A stretch of DNA of 64,000 nt from Pseudomonas sp. Root562 (GCF_001427125.1 NZ_LMGK01000001.1:141820-205819); one strand, 5' to 3'; counted from the stretch's first letter, positions 8,082-17,398 are shown. A program made the numbers and translations. The notes: generated by a model not told the origin, from the sequence alone.

Positions 8082-8597
8082 TTACAGGCCGATGGCTTTG
8101 CGGTGTTCAGCCAACATGTCTTCGCCGTTGACGTTGAAAATGAAGTTGAGCAGGTCAATCTCGATTTCTACGTTCCCGGCGATCGTCAGCTTGTAATAGC
8201 TGCAGGTGGTGGTGAACTTGTGCTCGGTATCCTCACCGCCTTCGGCATCGCCCATATCGATCTCTTCGTGACGACCACGGACCACGACTTCCACGGCCGT
8301 GACTTCACCGGTGTCATCCCGCTGGACGGATCCGGCCCAACGCAACATCACGCCATTTGCCGAGACCGCACCGTACTGACGTAGTGCCGTCAGGTCCCAG
8401 CCGCCGAGCGTCCATTCCAGCTGGATACCGTCGTCACTGTGACCCAGATCTACCTTGACCGGACCGTCCATACCACCACCGCGGAACTGTTCGAATTTGC
8501 GCCCGAGCTTGGGCAGGGTGACGCTCTTCGACTGACCGACATAACTGACGCCGTCGTTGAAAAGATTCATGTTCTTGAGCTTTTTGGGCAGGGCCAT
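8082..8597 (-). CDS. FII: Major tail tube protein gpFII
   Basis: A 171-residue protein beginning MALPKKLKNMNLFNDGVSY, typical of the P2 FII tube family. It polymerises around the tape measure inside the sheath. It lies 49 bases downstream of the sheath gene, with a good ribosome site (GGAG), and should share the PF late transcript. Confidence 0.93.
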   Translation of the reverse strand: MALPKKLKNMNLFNDGVSYVGQSKSVTLPKLGRKFEQFRGGGMDGPVKVDLGHSDDGIQLEWTLGGWDLTALRQYGAVSANGVMLRWAGSVQRDDTGEVTAVEVVVRGRHEEIDMGDAEGGEDTEHKFTTTCSYYKLTIAGNVEIEIDLLNFIFNVNGEDMLAEHRKAIGL

Positions 8598-8646
8598 TGG
8601 GGCGCTCTCCTACGGCGCGGCCGAGGCCGCGCGGGTGAATGGATGA

Positions 8647-9819
8647 TCAGGCGTTGACGCGGCTGGCGAAGTCGATCAGGTAGCGATCGGTGATGCGCTG
8701 GCGCAGGTTCAGGTTCTCCAACGGCGGAACCGGCGTGTAGTCGTAATCCAGATACAGCTTGCCGGCCTTCAGGGTGTCCTTGTCATTGGCTGCCTCGTCG
8801 TACCAGCACTCGCCGCCAATCAAATATCCCAGGCGCACCAGCTCGCGGAACTTCGCATTGATGCCTTCAACGATGTCGCGCACCAGGCTTGCGTGCATGG
8901 GTTTGTCCACCGCCCAGAACTGACCCTCGGCCAGAGTGTCGGCGAGTACCTGGGCGGTTCGGGTGTAGTTCTCGAAGGCAAACAGTGGATCGTCACTGCA
9001 GGTGCGCGAGCCCCAGAAGCGGAAGCCTTCGCGGCGAATCAGGGTGGTCACGTCCGCCGCGTTGAGCAGGCCAGCGTCGGTAGCGGGGTTCTGCAGATCC
9101 CAGTAAATGTCCTTGCTCAGTCCCGACACACCGTTGACTGGCACGTTGGACAGGGTTTTGTGCCAGCCGACCTGCTCGTCGAGTTTGGCGCGCAGGCCGA
9201 GGGCGCGAGCGATGGCAGAGGCGGGGGCGTCCGCATTCGTCGTGGTGTCCCAGTTGATGAAGTCCGGCCAGATAGTCATCAGCTCCCGTGCACCGAAGTT
9301 CTCGCGGTACGCGATCGCCTCGGAGACGGTCTCGCAGTCCCAGGCACTGGCATAGGCAAAACCTCGCAGCTTCTGCGCGATGCCAACCAACTCGGTGGTG
9401 ACGGCCAGTGAGTCGAGACCAGGAACCCCGAGGATGCGCGGGCGCACACCGAGTTGGACTTCGGCCGCGAGCAGCGCCTTGAGGCCTTTGTACTGACCAT
9501 TAGCGCTCACACTGCCGACGATGTTGGAGGTGGTTTCTGCTTCGGTAGCGCCTTCTTCCACCCGTACCACAACGGTGACTGGGCTGGCCTGGTCGGCGAT
9601 GGCGTCCAGACTTTTAGCCAGAGTGCCGAGCTCGCCGGCCTTGCCGCTGGCGGTCAGCACGTCGGTAAGCAGAACGGGCTTGTTCAGTGGGAATGCGACC
9701 GGGTCGGCGTCGCTGGCAGTGCAGACCATGCCGACTACTGCCGTAGCAATAGTGCGGATGGGGCGGGTGCCCTCGTTGATTTCGACGACTCGGACGCCGT
9801 GATGGTAGTCAGTTGCCAT
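8647..9819 (-). CDS. FI: Tail sheath protein gpFI
   Basis: A 390-residue contractile sheath protein. It starts [14 protein letters not shown] at 9819, the usual N-terminus of this family, and ends in the conserved sheath C-terminal domain (IDFASRVNA). An in-frame extension to 10047 is open but lies in promoter DNA and is rejected. It is the first gene of the late operon from PF, whose presumed activator box is at 9895-9913. Confidence 0.94.
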   Translation of the reverse strand: MATDYHHGVRVVEINEGTRPIRTIATAVVGMVCTASDADPVAFPLNKPVLLTDVLTASGKAGELGTLAKSLDAIADQASPVTVVVRVEEGATEAETTSNIVGSVSANGQYKGLKALLAAEVQLGVRPRILGVPGLDSLAVTTELVGIAQKLRGFAYASAWDCETVSEAIAYRENFGARELMTIWPDFINWDTTTNADAPASAIARALGLRAKLDEQVGWHKTLSNVPVNGVSGLSKDIYWDLQNPATDAGLLNAADVTTLIRREGFRFWGSRTCSDDPLFAFENYTRTAQVLADTLAEGQFWAVDKPMHASLVRDIVEGINAKFRELVRLGYLIGGECWYDEAANDKDTLKAGKLYLDYDYTPVPPLENLNLRQRITDRYLIDFASRVNA

Positions 9820-9894
9820 GGGGGGATTCCTGCGCGTTGGTGGCGATGTAGCGCAGGGTGACGCGCGCGTGATGCGGCGACGAGGATTTGTGCT

Positions 9895-9913
9895 TGTAAG
9901 GACGCTCGCCACA
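9895..9913. promoter_or_regulatory. Presumed Ogr box of late promoter PF
   Basis: TGT-N13-ACA dyad (TGTAAGGACGCTCGCCACA), centred 85 bases before the FI start. If activation is at -55 as in P2, transcription would begin near 9849. The same pattern and spacing occurs at the two other expected late promoters. Confidence 0.55.
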
Positions 9914-9936
9914 ACAAGGGGGGCGAACACGTAACG

Positions 9937-9963
9937 AAAAAGAAAACGCCCCATCAGGGGCGT
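9937..9963 (-). terminator. Terminator after the tail-fibre chaperone gene
   Basis: Perfect 7-base stem ACGCCCC-ATCA-GGGGCGT, followed on the minus strand by a T-rich tract (TTTTCTTTTT). It separates the V-W-J-I-H-chaperone transcript from the PF transcript. Confidence 0.8.
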
Positions 9964-9968
9964 GGCGT

Positions 9969-10400
9969 TTATTGTGCTTGGTCGGCGATCCATGTCGGCG
10001 CGATTGGCCGGTGCTGGCTGTCGGGGAAGTCGGGCGATTGAGGCCAATCACGCAAAACCTGCATGTACACAAGCAGCTCCATGAACTGATCGACGGAAAG
10101 GGTGGGAGGCGCCCCGATTTCCAACTGATCGCGGTGACGATCGCGCAACCACATCACTGCCACCAACTCACCGTCGCGCCATTGCCGCTCAAGGTCAGCA
10201 AGCGCCTCACTTTCGGTGGGCAATGCATCGACCAGCACAGGCTGCCCCTCGGCGTTATGACCTCGCACTTTACCGCGCGCAGGGTTGGCAATTACCGATA
10301 AGAAAATCTCTTCAGAAATTGGCACCACGTCGGCCGGCATCTGGTCGCCATGAACACTACGCAAATAGGTGCAGCCCGTTTCTTTACTGTAAAAGCGCAT
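9969..10400 (-). CDS. Tail-fibre assembly chaperone
   Basis: A 143-residue protein beginning [18 protein letters not shown], resembling the short assembly chaperones encoded directly after P2-like tail fibres (functional equivalent of P2 gpG, not a close copy). It follows gene H by 9 bases and ends at the terminator at 9937. The expected role is folding and trimerisation of the fibre tip, so it would co-vary with the C-terminal part of H. Confidence 0.75.
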   Translation of the reverse strand: MRFYSKETGCTYLRSVHGDQMPADVVPISEEIFLSVIANPARGKVRGHNAEGQPVLVDALPTESEALADLERQWRDGELVAVMWLRDRHRDQLEIGAPPTLSVDQFMELLVYMQVLRDWPQSPDFPDSQHRPIAPTWIADQAQ

Positions 10401-10409
10401 CAGACCCCC

Positions 10410-11993
10410 TTAGTTTCCAATGGCCAGCCAAGCACCACTGGCGGCAATACCGGTTGAACTACTGGCGGTGAATCCAGTTTTGGTTTGAAAATATGCCCCA
10501 ATGGCGGTCACTTTTTGATACGCCGCCTTCGGGCTGTCGTAGTTCCCAGCACCCACCACAACAGCCAAGCACGCGGACGGGAAGGCGAGCGTAAACGGAA
10601 CTGGCGTGTCACTTGCGAACAATCCAGAGCCCCATTGAACAATCAAGCCACCCAGCCAACTAGGAAAGGCGATGTAGCCGTTCGCAGCGAGGCTGATTGC
10701 GAAGCCCTTACGCAGCTTTTTCGGCGTGGCGATAACAGCGTCATTCGCGCTATCCAGCATCTGCGCATCTGTAGCGACCTTGGCCGTACCCTGATTGATT
10801 TCCGTGGCTTGCGCCGCCAAAGCCGCCAGCGCGGCAATATCAATGTTTCCCTGATTGATCGGTGCGTTCCAGGCCTTGATGCACCACATCACCGCCAGGT
10901 TGCGCGGGCGAGTAGAGCCGGTGAAGGTGCTTGAAGTTGCCGGCGTGCTCGTGGTGTTAACTACGGCAAATTGATTGGGGTAATCGGCCAACGTTACTGC
11001 ATCGATCCCAAAACCGGCGAGTGGCGTTACTGCGGCAGTCCCAAGGCCTGCAACAACGCTACCGTCGGCATTACCCGTCGTGTCAGCGATAACCATCGTA
11101 CCTTTCTGCCAGCTACCTACGGCTCGCCCAGCATCTACCCCGCGTCCATGGTCCCAGCCACGCAGGAACTCGCCGCGCGATTCCGGCAGACGGAAGTTGC
11201 CCGCCCCCTCATCGCCCTTGTTGAACGCCATGCCCAGTAACGTCGCCAGATCCGGATAGGCAGCAATACTCTTGACGCTGCCGTCAACTTCCAGAAACCC
11301 CGGCGCGAGCTTGTCGACTGGAAACGCCACCATCGTGCCGACCGGCAACGCCGAGGCCTGGGCAATCATCGACTCGATTTGCGGCTTGGTGTAGGTGTCG
11401 GTGATCCCCATCCCGGCCAGTGTGCTTGGATTATCCCCCGACACCACTACGCCGCGATTGTTGACCTTCACCCGGGTAAACTCGCCGGCCGTTTTGTTCG
11501 CCGGCAGAACTTCCAGAATGGCCGCGTCCACGTAGGCGCGAGAAGCCAGCACCACCGCCGGGTCAATCTTCAGCGTGATGTTGCCGGCGTTGTTGACGAT
11601 GAAATTCATCCGCACCACTTGCGTGCGGCCCGAGCCTTGCGACAACAGCGGTTTATAGCTCGGCGCACAATTGGCCACCGCCACCAGATCGCCGGCCTCG
11701 TCATACAGACCAATTTCACGAATCCAGCGCCCGCCCTCATCGGCCGGGATAATCTGCTCAGCGATGATGATTGCCGGGTTGGCCGGGTCGACCTTGAGTT
11801 GGTTCAGCGGTCGTCGCCGCCACTCGTTGATCAAAGCGGTTTGCGCGGGACTGGGGATGGGGTCGGTCAGATTGGCATCACCTACGCCCATGTCGGTGAT
11901 CTTCCAGGGAATGCCGAGCGCGTCGGCGTTCGCCTGTTTGGCCAATCCCACATTGGTGAGAATGGCGAAAAACTGAGAGTTCGCATCAGTCAT
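10410..11993 (-). CDS. H: Tail fibre protein gpH
   Basis: A 527-residue fibre. The N-terminal 170 residues are the conserved P2 gpH baseplate-attachment domain (NSQFFAILTNVGLAKQANA region). A collar-like domain follows (LPVGTMVAFPVDKLAPGFLE), then repetitive Ala/Thr-rich shaft, and a variable tip (residues about 440-527) that decides host range. It overlaps gpI by 8 bases. Confidence 0.92.
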   Translation of the reverse strand: MTDANSQFFAILTNVGLAKQANADALGIPWKITDMGVGDANLTDPIPSPAQTALINEWRRRPLNQLKVDPANPAIIIAEQIIPADEGGRWIREIGLYDEAGDLVAVANCAPSYKPLLSQGSGRTQVVRMNFIVNNAGNITLKIDPAVVLASRAYVDAAILEVLPANKTAGEFTRVKVNNRGVVVSGDNPSTLAGMGITDTYTKPQIESMIAQASALPVGTMVAFPVDKLAPGFLEVDGSVKSIAAYPDLATLLGMAFNKGDEGAGNFRLPESRGEFLRGWDHGRGVDAGRAVGSWQKGTMVIADTTGNADGSVVAGLGTAAVTPLAGFGIDAVTLADYPNQFAVVNTTSTPATSSTFTGSTRPRNLAVMWCIKAWNAPINQGNIDIAALAALAAQATEINQGTAKVATDAQMLDSANDAVIATPKKLRKGFAISLAANGYIAFPSWLGGLIVQWGSGLFASDTPVPFTLAFPSACLAVVVGAGNYDSPKAAYQKVTAIGAYFQTKTGFTASSSTGIAASGAWLAIGN

Positions 11994-12600
11994 GGTAAAC
12001 GTCCAGGGTGTCTATGGAGTGTTCGCGGCCGATCACGCCGAAGTGTCCGGTGACCTCGATATCGCGCATTACTGGCGGGTACACGTCGATTTCGTCGCCT
12101 TCGTAAAGGCAGGCCGCTATGTTCAATTGGCCTTGGGTTTCGAGGCTGATCGCCAGCCCCGTCAGGTGCCTGGTCAACGGCCGAGCGTCATCGATCAACC
12201 AGGTGAGTTCCTGGTACATCTCTTCGGTGATACCGGTATCCAGCACGCCGATCTTGATGGCGAAGGTTCCCGGGACGCCTTCCGGAACGGTCTGCCACCA
12301 TTCGAGTACTTCAATCAGATAGCCCAACGGTTCGACGACACGCCGCAAAGCGCCAATCGTGCCTTTGCGCGAATGAACGTAGTACGAGGTCTTGATGACC
12401 TGGCGCTTGATGGCTTCCGACCAATTTGAATCCCAACGGTCGACGGAAAATGCCCAGGCGAGGTAGGGCAGCAGGTCGACAGGGCAGCGGTCGGGATTGA
12501 CCAGGTCGCGGATCGGAACGGGCACGCGCTCGATGCGGGCCAACGCTTGGGCGGCGAGCTGCTCGAGCTGGCTGGCGTTGGGTGGTAACAGAGTGCTCAT
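11986..12600 (-). CDS. I: Baseplate/tail protein gpI
   Basis: A 204-residue P2 gpI homologue. The motif LLPYLAWAFSVDRWDSNWSE near residues 44-63 is the family hallmark. It links the tail fibre to the baseplate wedge. It overlaps J by 4 bases and H by 8, within one translational chain. Confidence 0.92.
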   Translation of the reverse strand: MSTLLPPNASQLEQLAAQALARIERVPVPIRDLVNPDRCPVDLLPYLAWAFSVDRWDSNWSEAIKRQVIKTSYYVHSRKGTIGALRRVVEPLGYLIEVLEWWQTVPEGVPGTFAIKIGVLDTGITEEMYQELTWLIDDARPLTRHLTGLAISLETQGQLNIAACLYEGDEIDVYPPVMRDIEVTGHFGVIGREHSIDTLDVYHD

Positions 12601-13511
12601 AATTGCCCTCCCACAGTCACGGTCACGCCGGTGCAGTACGCCGCCTGGGCGGTCGTGGGTGCCAAGTCCGTCCAGCCATTCAGCACCACCTTGCGAACGC
12701 CTTCGACGTGCAAGGCGGCATGAATAGCGGACTCTGAGACTTCCACACCCAAGCGCCTGCGTTGTGAGACGAACGCGGCGAGTTTGGATTCGGAAGCTGC
12801 GCGAATCGGCTCAGCCTCGGGACCTGTGGTGGCCAGATACAGCACCGCGTCGACCGTATAGGGCAGAATTTCAGCCGATTGTACGGTGAGGCGATCAGCC
12901 ACCGGACGCCGATCCTCATCACTCAGATATTCAAAGACGATATCGAGCAAGTCCTGTGGGGCAGTGCCGTCGCCCAACAGCGCCTGCACGGTGACGACTG
13001 CCACGGCAGGGGACGGGCTTTCGGCTGAGGCATCGGCCACGCGACCATCGGCGCTACGTGCGTGCAGGATGTAGCTGTTACGCGGGCCGGCGGTGGAAAG
13101 TCCTTCCCACGCCATTTGTGCACGTTCGCGCAGGCTTTCGTCCGACTCCATTACCGCCGTGACAGGCGGGACTGCTGTGGGATTAGCCGGAATGACAACA
13201 AGCCGGTGGACATTGACGTTGGCGGCCAGTTGCACCAGGTCATTACCTTTCGCCTTGGCCAGCAAGTTGGCCAGGCACGCCTCATTGACCCGTTGACGCC
13301 AGACGGTTTCGCGGTAGGCGTTCTCCTGAACGAGTTTGGTCAATGGCTCTGACTCGAGCGCGAGCGTAGCGGCAACTTCAGCCTGCTGCTCGGCGGGCCA
13401 CAAGCTCACGGTGTAGGCCTTACGCTCGGCAAGGATCTGCTCGTAGTCGATCTGTTCAACCACGTCGGGGTCTGGCAACTGCGCCAGGTTAATTGGCGTG
13501 AAAGTCTTCAT
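12597..13511 (-). CDS. J: Baseplate assembly protein gpJ
   Basis: A 304-residue P2 gpJ/T4 gp6-type wedge protein, with the typical N-terminal FTPINLAQLPDPDVVEQIDY stretch. It overlaps W and I by 4 bases each. It forms the baseplate ring to which gpI and fibres attach. Confidence 0.93.
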   Translation of the reverse strand: MKTFTPINLAQLPDPDVVEQIDYEQILAERKAYTVSLWPAEQQAEVAATLALESEPLTKLVQENAYRETVWRQRVNEACLANLLAKAKGNDLVQLAANVNVHRLVVIPANPTAVPPVTAVMESDESLRERAQMAWEGLSTAGPRNSYILHARSADGRVADASAESPSPAVAVVTVQALLGDGTAPQDLLDIVFEYLSDEDRRPVADRLTVQSAEILPYTVDAVLYLATTGPEAEPIRAASESKLAAFVSQRRRLGVEVSESAIHAALHVEGVRKVVLNGWTDLAPTTAQAAYCTGVTVTVGGQL

Positions 13512-13861
13512 GCGGTGGCTCCCATCGCCAGCGGTACGCGCAAGTTGAGCGGTTCGTTGGTGTCTACCCGAGTGCCCTCGATGTCGAGAATCGCCTGTCC
13601 GGCTTGTTCACCCAGGTTCAGTTGCACGCGGCTCAAATGAATCCGCGGTTCCCAGCGCATCAGGGCCATCGCGGTCGCGGCATAGGCCTGCAGACGTGTG
13701 GCGTTATTGGTGGGCCAATCGATGAGGTCGACGAGCAGGCTGCCGTACTCGCGGCGCATGACACGCGTGCCGATCGGGGTGGTGAGGATGTCGGCAATCG
13801 ACTGGCTCAACTGGTCGTTGCCGGCGATGACGCGGCCGGTGGCCCGGTTCATTCCGATCAT
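13508..13861 (-). CDS. W: Baseplate wedge protein gpW (T4 gp25-like)
   Basis: A 117-residue gp25-like lysozyme-fold protein. The motif IADILTTPIGTRVMRREYGS near residues 23-42 is diagnostic. It nucleates sheath polymerisation in contractile tails. It overlaps V and J by 4 bases each. Confidence 0.94.
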   Translation of the reverse strand: MIGMNRATGRVIAGNDQLSQSIADILTTPIGTRVMRREYGSLLVDLIDWPTNNATRLQAYAATAMALMRWEPRIHLSRVQLNLGEQAGQAILDIEGTRVDTNEPLNLRVPLAMGATA

Positions 13862-14421
13862 GGTGTCGGCTCCAGGGAGATACCTGATCCCGGCATGACG
13901 CCTTTGGTGCGGTGGTTTACCAGACTGATGTTCTGCGCACCGGCGGTGACGTCTTCAGTTGCGCTGAGTAGACCCTCGACGGCCACATTTCCGGTGATGC
14001 GGACATCTCCGGTGATGTTGACTCCGCCCGGGGCAGTCAGATTGGCGGTGCCACCAGCTGGCAGCGTGGCGGTCAGCGTGTGGTTTTCGGTGTCGTACTC
14101 AACGATGGCGCCATCGCGGTACTTCCGACGCCGACGGGAGAGGCTGTTGTCCGGTGCGGGGAATTGATCGCTGAAAATGCCATAGAGAACAAAGCCGGTT
14201 GCGGGGTTGCCCGATGGTGAAAGCACCAGGCACTGCTCGCCTGCGCTAGGCGGATCCCACTCGCTGTCGGTGCCGGCCCTCGGGGCAAAGAATGGTAGCC
14301 AGCCGGTTTCCAGCCCGCCAGTTTTCACCCGGCAGCGCGGGGCTTCCGGATCGATGTCGGCGATGGTGCCGGCACGGAGCAGGTTTTCGAGGCGTCGGAT
14401 GAGATCGGTTGGGTTTTCCAT
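13858..14421 (-). CDS. V: Baseplate spike protein gpV
   Basis: A 187-residue spike homologous to P2 gpV: an OB-fold N-terminal domain (RCRVKTGGLETGWLPFFAPRAG, residues about 30-51) and a C-terminal beta-helix tip. I chose the ATG at 14421 because MENPTDLIRRLENLLRAGTI aligns with the known gpV N-terminus; a longer frame to 14499 exists. The H-x-H iron-binding tip motif of P2 gpV is not evident. First gene of the PV operon. Confidence 0.9.
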   Translation of the reverse strand: MENPTDLIRRLENLLRAGTIADIDPEAPRCRVKTGGLETGWLPFFAPRAGTDSEWDPPSAGEQCLVLSPSGNPATGFVLYGIFSDQFPAPDNSLSRRRRKYRDGAIVEYDTENHTLTATLPAGGTANLTAPGGVNITGDVRITGNVAVEGLLSATEDVTAGAQNISLVNHRTKGVMPGSGISLEPTP

Positions 14422-14468
14422 GTCGCCGATGGTGACGCTCGCGCGTGCGAGCCGCATTGGTCGGTTCG

Positions 14469-14487
14469 TGTAGCGGGGCGTGTTACA
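14469..14487. promoter_or_regulatory. Presumed Ogr box of late promoter PV
   Basis: TGT-N13-ACA dyad (TGTAGCGGGGCGTGTTACA), centred 57 bases before the V start and lying just before the end of gene S. P2 has its PV promoter at the same place. With activation at -55 the transcript would begin almost at the V start codon, which leaves the V start or the exact promoter geometry open. Confidence 0.5.
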
Positions 14488-14495
14488 GGAACCGG

Positions 14496-14963
14496 TCAAC
14501 CCGCGAGATGATCGATTACCGCGTTGCGGATGGTTTCGAGCTCCTGTTCGGTGAATCCGAGCAGCTGACGCGCTTCATATCGGACATTGGCTTGTCCGCG
14601 TTCCGGACGGTCTTTCAGGCCGTACTGGTGGACGCGGGCCATGCGGGCCACCCTACCCAGGAACTCCACCGAGAACCCGACGCCCGAGCTCTGCACCTTG
14701 AGGTAACGGGCGGTGCGCAGCTTTGTGAACATTTTCGACTTGATCCGTCCCTGCTTGCCCCGCAGCGTCTGTTTGGGCTTTCGTGGGGCAAACGCGGTGC
14801 CGTCCGGATTGCGCTGGGCGGTGATGCGCTGTCGCTGGGTCCGGCGCAGCTCCTGGGCCAAGGAGCCCATAAACTTGCGCCGCTCATTTGAGTCGAGCCG
14901 GTTCAACAGAACGGTGGCCCAGTCCTCGAGCGCCTGCAGGTCCTGGGTCACGGCTGGCCCCAT
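14496..14963 (-). CDS. S: Tail completion/virion morphogenesis protein gpS
   Basis: A 155-residue protein of the P2 gpS family, with a basic central stretch (RTQRQRITAQRNPDGTAFAP) typical of it. It acts in tail completion with gpR. The start overlaps the end of R by 16 bases. Last gene of the lysis/tail-completion transcript that begins at O. Confidence 0.9.
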   Translation of the reverse strand: MGPAVTQDLQALEDWATVLLNRLDSNERRKFMGSLAQELRRTQRQRITAQRNPDGTAFAPRKPKQTLRGKQGRIKSKMFTKLRTARYLKVQSSGVGFSVEFLGRVARMARVHQYGLKDRPERGQANVRYEARQLLGFTEQELETIRNAVIDHLAG

Positions 14964-15430
14964 TGGGCAAGAAATTCGCCCTCAGAAGTCGTCACCGTGA
15001 TGCCGGCAACGGTGAATTGTTCATCGTCGACAATGGGCTCGGCCGGGTGGCTGACCACCAACTTACCGTCATCCTGCCGCTTGACGATAACCCGTTCGGT
15101 GAGGGGCAGTTTGATCGACAGGTCGACTTTGCTGTTGTCCAGGACATCCGCCTCGAACGCGATCGCGTCCTTGCTGCGCTCGAGGTTCTCCATCAGTTCG
15201 CGCTGATTGACCAGCACCCATGCAAACAGCGGGATGGCGACTGCATCAGGGTGGCCGGCGAAGTCGGTCAGGATCAGGTTGAGGGTGTAGGCATATTCGA
15301 ACGACAGACCCGGGGCAGCGGTGCTGCGCATCGTGCCGTTGTCGATGAACACCAGCAGGCGGTCGGGGTTGTGCCTGAGTTCGGGTATAGAGTCGAGCAG
15401 GTGTTTGCGCAAGGATTCCGGTTTATTCAT
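14948..15430 (-). CDS. R: Tail completion protein gpR
   Basis: A 160-residue P2 gpR homologue starting MNKPESLRKHLLDSIPEL at 15430. It overlaps the Rz1-like gene by 4 bases upstream and gpS downstream. In P2, R and S are needed to join finished tails to heads. Confidence 0.9.
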   Translation of the reverse strand: MNKPESLRKHLLDSIPELRHNPDRLLVFIDNGTMRSTAAPGLSFEYAYTLNLILTDFAGHPDAVAIPLFAWVLVNQRELMENLERSKDAIAFEADVLDNSKVDLSIKLPLTERVIVKRQDDGKLVVSHPAEPIVDDEQFTVAGITVTTSEGEFLAQWGQP

Positions 15431-15693
15431 TGTTTTTCGGCCTGTTTGAGTTGATGGCGATAGATCATGTCGACCTGGGCAGCACAATCAGCCCATGCCG
15501 CCTCAGCCCGATCCTGATCGGTGAGTAGTCCGCCGTTATGGGTTGGGCTGGTCGCCGGCAGGCTGCACGGCACCACGGCCGGACAGCCACTGACGATAAG
15601 CGTCGGCGCCGGTGAGGGCGGGGCGCTCGCGCAGCCGGCGAGCAGCATCAGGCAAAGGCTGGTCAGCCCATTCACGTAGTTCGGCGTTTTCAC
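15427..15693 (-). CDS. lysC: Rz1-like spanin lipoprotein (LysC)
   Basis: An 88-residue protein with a lipoprotein signal (LMLLAGCAS; modified Cys near residue 21) and a Pro-rich stretch after it, the Rz1 pattern. Its first half lies inside the 3' part of the Rz-like gene in another frame, a nested arrangement known from P2 LysB/LysC. As the outer-membrane spanin subunit it would fuse the outer and inner membranes in the last step of lysis. Confidence 0.85.
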   Translation of the reverse strand: MKTPNYVNGLTSLCLMLLAGCASAPPSPAPTLIVSGCPAVVPCSLPATSPTHNGGLLTDQDRAEAAWADCAAQVDMIYRHQLKQAEKQ

Positions 15694-15979
15694 GTTTCAA
15701 AGCCTCAATGGTGAGTTCGCGTTTTGCCAGGCCTTGGCGCAGCTGATCCTGCTGGGTGCGCAGCGTGGTTTGCGCGCTGCGTTCCTGCTGCAGGGTGGCC
15801 TGCAGGGTGTTGGCGGTGGCGAGGTTGCGGTCGGCGTCTTCGCGGGCAGTCTTGGCGACTTTTGTTGCCAGTTCCGTGTTCTTGTCGGCAACCGTGATGC
15901 GCAGCTCTTGGGTCCATATCAGCAAGGCCAATGCACCGAGCAGGGCAACGCCGTAGAGGAACTGGCGCAAAATACTCAC
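15536..15979 (-). CDS. lysB: Rz-like inner-membrane spanin (LysB)
   Basis: A 147-residue protein: N-terminal membrane anchor (LYGVALLGALALLIWTQ, residues about 8-24), then a long periplasmic coiled coil with many Lys/Glu/Gln heptads. It overlaps the upstream small gene by 4 bases, and the Rz1-like gene is nested in its 3' half. Together the two make the spanin complex. Confidence 0.88.
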   Translation of the reverse strand: MSILRQFLYGVALLGALALLIWTQELRITVADKNTELATKVAKTAREDADRNLATANTLQATLQQERSAQTTLRTQQDQLRQGLAKRELTIEALKRENAELREWADQPLPDAARRLRERPALTGADAYRQWLSGRGAVQPAGDQPNP

Positions 15980-16182
15980 GCGCGGTACCAGCCCAGTTTG
16001 TTCATATCACCCACATCCATTTGCTGCACCGGGCCACGAATGATGATGACTTTGCGGCTTGGCATTTGGACGTAAAGCGCATTGATCAGCAGCTCCATGT
16101 CGTGCTGATCGCTGTCCGGAGGCACCACCAGCAGATCGCCGTCCTGGACGTTCAGGCGTTGTATTGCGTCGATATCGATCAT
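15976..16182 (-). CDS. Small conserved lysis-region protein, 68 aa
   Basis: A soluble protein (MIDIDAIQRLNVQDGDLLVV) with no recognised domain. It is chained by 4-base overlaps to the endolysin upstream and the Rz-like gene downstream. The sequence pattern suggests a small alpha/beta fold (MELLINALYVQMPSRKVIII). Function unknown; the position suggests a lysis accessory protein. Confidence 0.65.
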   Translation of the reverse strand: MIDIDAIQRLNVQDGDLLVVPPDSDQHDMELLINALYVQMPSRKVIIIRGPVQQMDVGDMNKLGWYRA

Positions 16183-17018
16183 GCGGCCTCCGGGATTGGG
16201 CAGCCGACAGCGTGTCGTTCATAGGCGCGCTGCAGCTTGGTGTCGTACAGATTGCGTTGGTAATCAGGGCCGTTGTAACCCTTGGCGAACGTTGCCCACT
16301 TCTTGGCGCGAAGCGCTTTCAACAGCGCGGGCTCGGCCTCGAGAAAGCGCACGAACGCCTCGAACTGCTCGTTTTCATCCGTGGCCATGCGAGTGGCGAA
16401 TTCCTGCACGCTGGCATAACCCAGGCGCACAGCATGAAAGCCCATGATCTGGAAGCCGCCCCAACTGGCTGACTCCAGGGCACAGGTCTCGTCGATCAAT
16501 TTGGCATTGGCCAAACGCTGATGCTCGGCGGTGCCACCGACGTACCCGCCGGCCCGCGGGTTGACCAGGTGGGGTTGGGTGGCCGCGAGCTCGTCGGCAT
16601 GGGCCTTGAGTGCAACTACGTCGTCATCTGGGTGGCGCGGTTGGGTGAGCTGGCGGTACATGATGTGCCGCTCGTAGAGGATCTTGGGCTTGCCGTTATC
16701 GAGGAAGCCCGAGCCCAAACTCTCCACTTCGTTCACGGCAAGAATGGCTGCCAATTCGACGCCCAGTCGCGCTGCAGCGGTCGCCAGCGTGGAATGGCGC
16801 AACAGGCAGGCACAATCAGCACCGGCCAAGGCGGCGAGGGTCTTGGGGCCGGCGATACCATCGCTGACCAGTCCGATCTTCGCTTGATAATTGCGCACCG
16901 CGACTTCGGTGGCGGCGCCGAAATGGCCGTCCACATATAGGCCGGCGCCGACTTGATTGAGTCGTTGCTGCAGCACGCGAACATCCTGGCTGCGGTCGCC
17001 GTGACGAAGGATTGTCAT
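16179..17018 (-). CDS. Modular endolysin: peptidoglycan-binding plus N-acetylmuramidase
   Basis: A 279-residue endolysin. Residues about 1-65 form a PG_binding_1 domain (VRVLQQRLNQVGAGLYVDGH). The rest is an N-acetylmuramidase (DUF3380-type) domain, with catalytic Glu probably in NEVESLGSGF near residues 97-106. It has no signal peptide, so it needs the holin encoded just upstream (4-base overlap). This modular type replaces P2's lambda-like lysozyme K. An upstream in-frame extension overlapping the holin gene is rejected. Confidence 0.88.
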   Translation of the reverse strand: MTILRHGDRSQDVRVLQQRLNQVGAGLYVDGHFGAATEVAVRNYQAKIGLVSDGIAGPKTLAALAGADCACLLRHSTLATAAARLGVELAAILAVNEVESLGSGFLDNGKPKILYERHIMYRQLTQPRHPDDDVVALKAHADELAATQPHLVNPRAGGYVGGTAEHQRLANAKLIDETCALESASWGGFQIMGFHAVRLGYASVQEFATRMATDENEQFEAFVRFLEAEPALLKALRAKKWATFAKGYNGPDYQRNLYDTKLQRAYERHAVGCPIPEAA

Positions 17019-17329
17019 ACCTGCTCCACCTTGCGCTTGAAGAATTGGTTGGCCAGGGCGCGGGTGCCCTCGACGCCCAGCAGTCCAATGACGCCGCCGA
17101 AGAATGGCGCCGTCGTCGCCGGGATCCCCAGCAGGGACAAACCGTGACTGCAAGCCAGGGCGAGAGCACCACACAACGGCGCTTCCAGCGCAACGCGGCG
17201 CAGGGTGCCGCCGCCGTACATGATCCGCAGTGCGGCGATAATGGCGGCGAGGCCACCGGAGTAGATGGCTGGCCAGTTTTGTTCGAGCCAAGCCGCGAGC
17301 CAGGCCCATGTATCCGGTTTGTCAGGCAT
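17015..17329 (-). CDS. Phage holin
   Basis: A 104-residue protein with two or three hydrophobic segments (IYSGGLAAIIAALRIMYGG; PLCGALALACSHGLSLLGI; FFGGVIGLLGVEG) and a basic C-terminal tail, a class I/II holin profile. Two ATGs lie 6 bases apart. GGA sits 9 bases from the second (17329) but only 2 bases from the first (17335); I chose 17329, though dual starts, as in lambda S, are possible. Confidence 0.8.
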   Translation of the reverse strand: MPDKPDTWAWLAAWLEQNWPAIYSGGLAAIIAALRIMYGGGTLRRVALEAPLCGALALACSHGLSLLGIPATTAPFFGGVIGLLGVEGTRALANQFFKRKVEQV

Positions 17330-17398
17330 GCGCATGATTCCGCTGTCCGAAGTTGAAGGTAGAAAGCTTGTCAGTGCCCAAGTGGCGGGCGATTTGAA

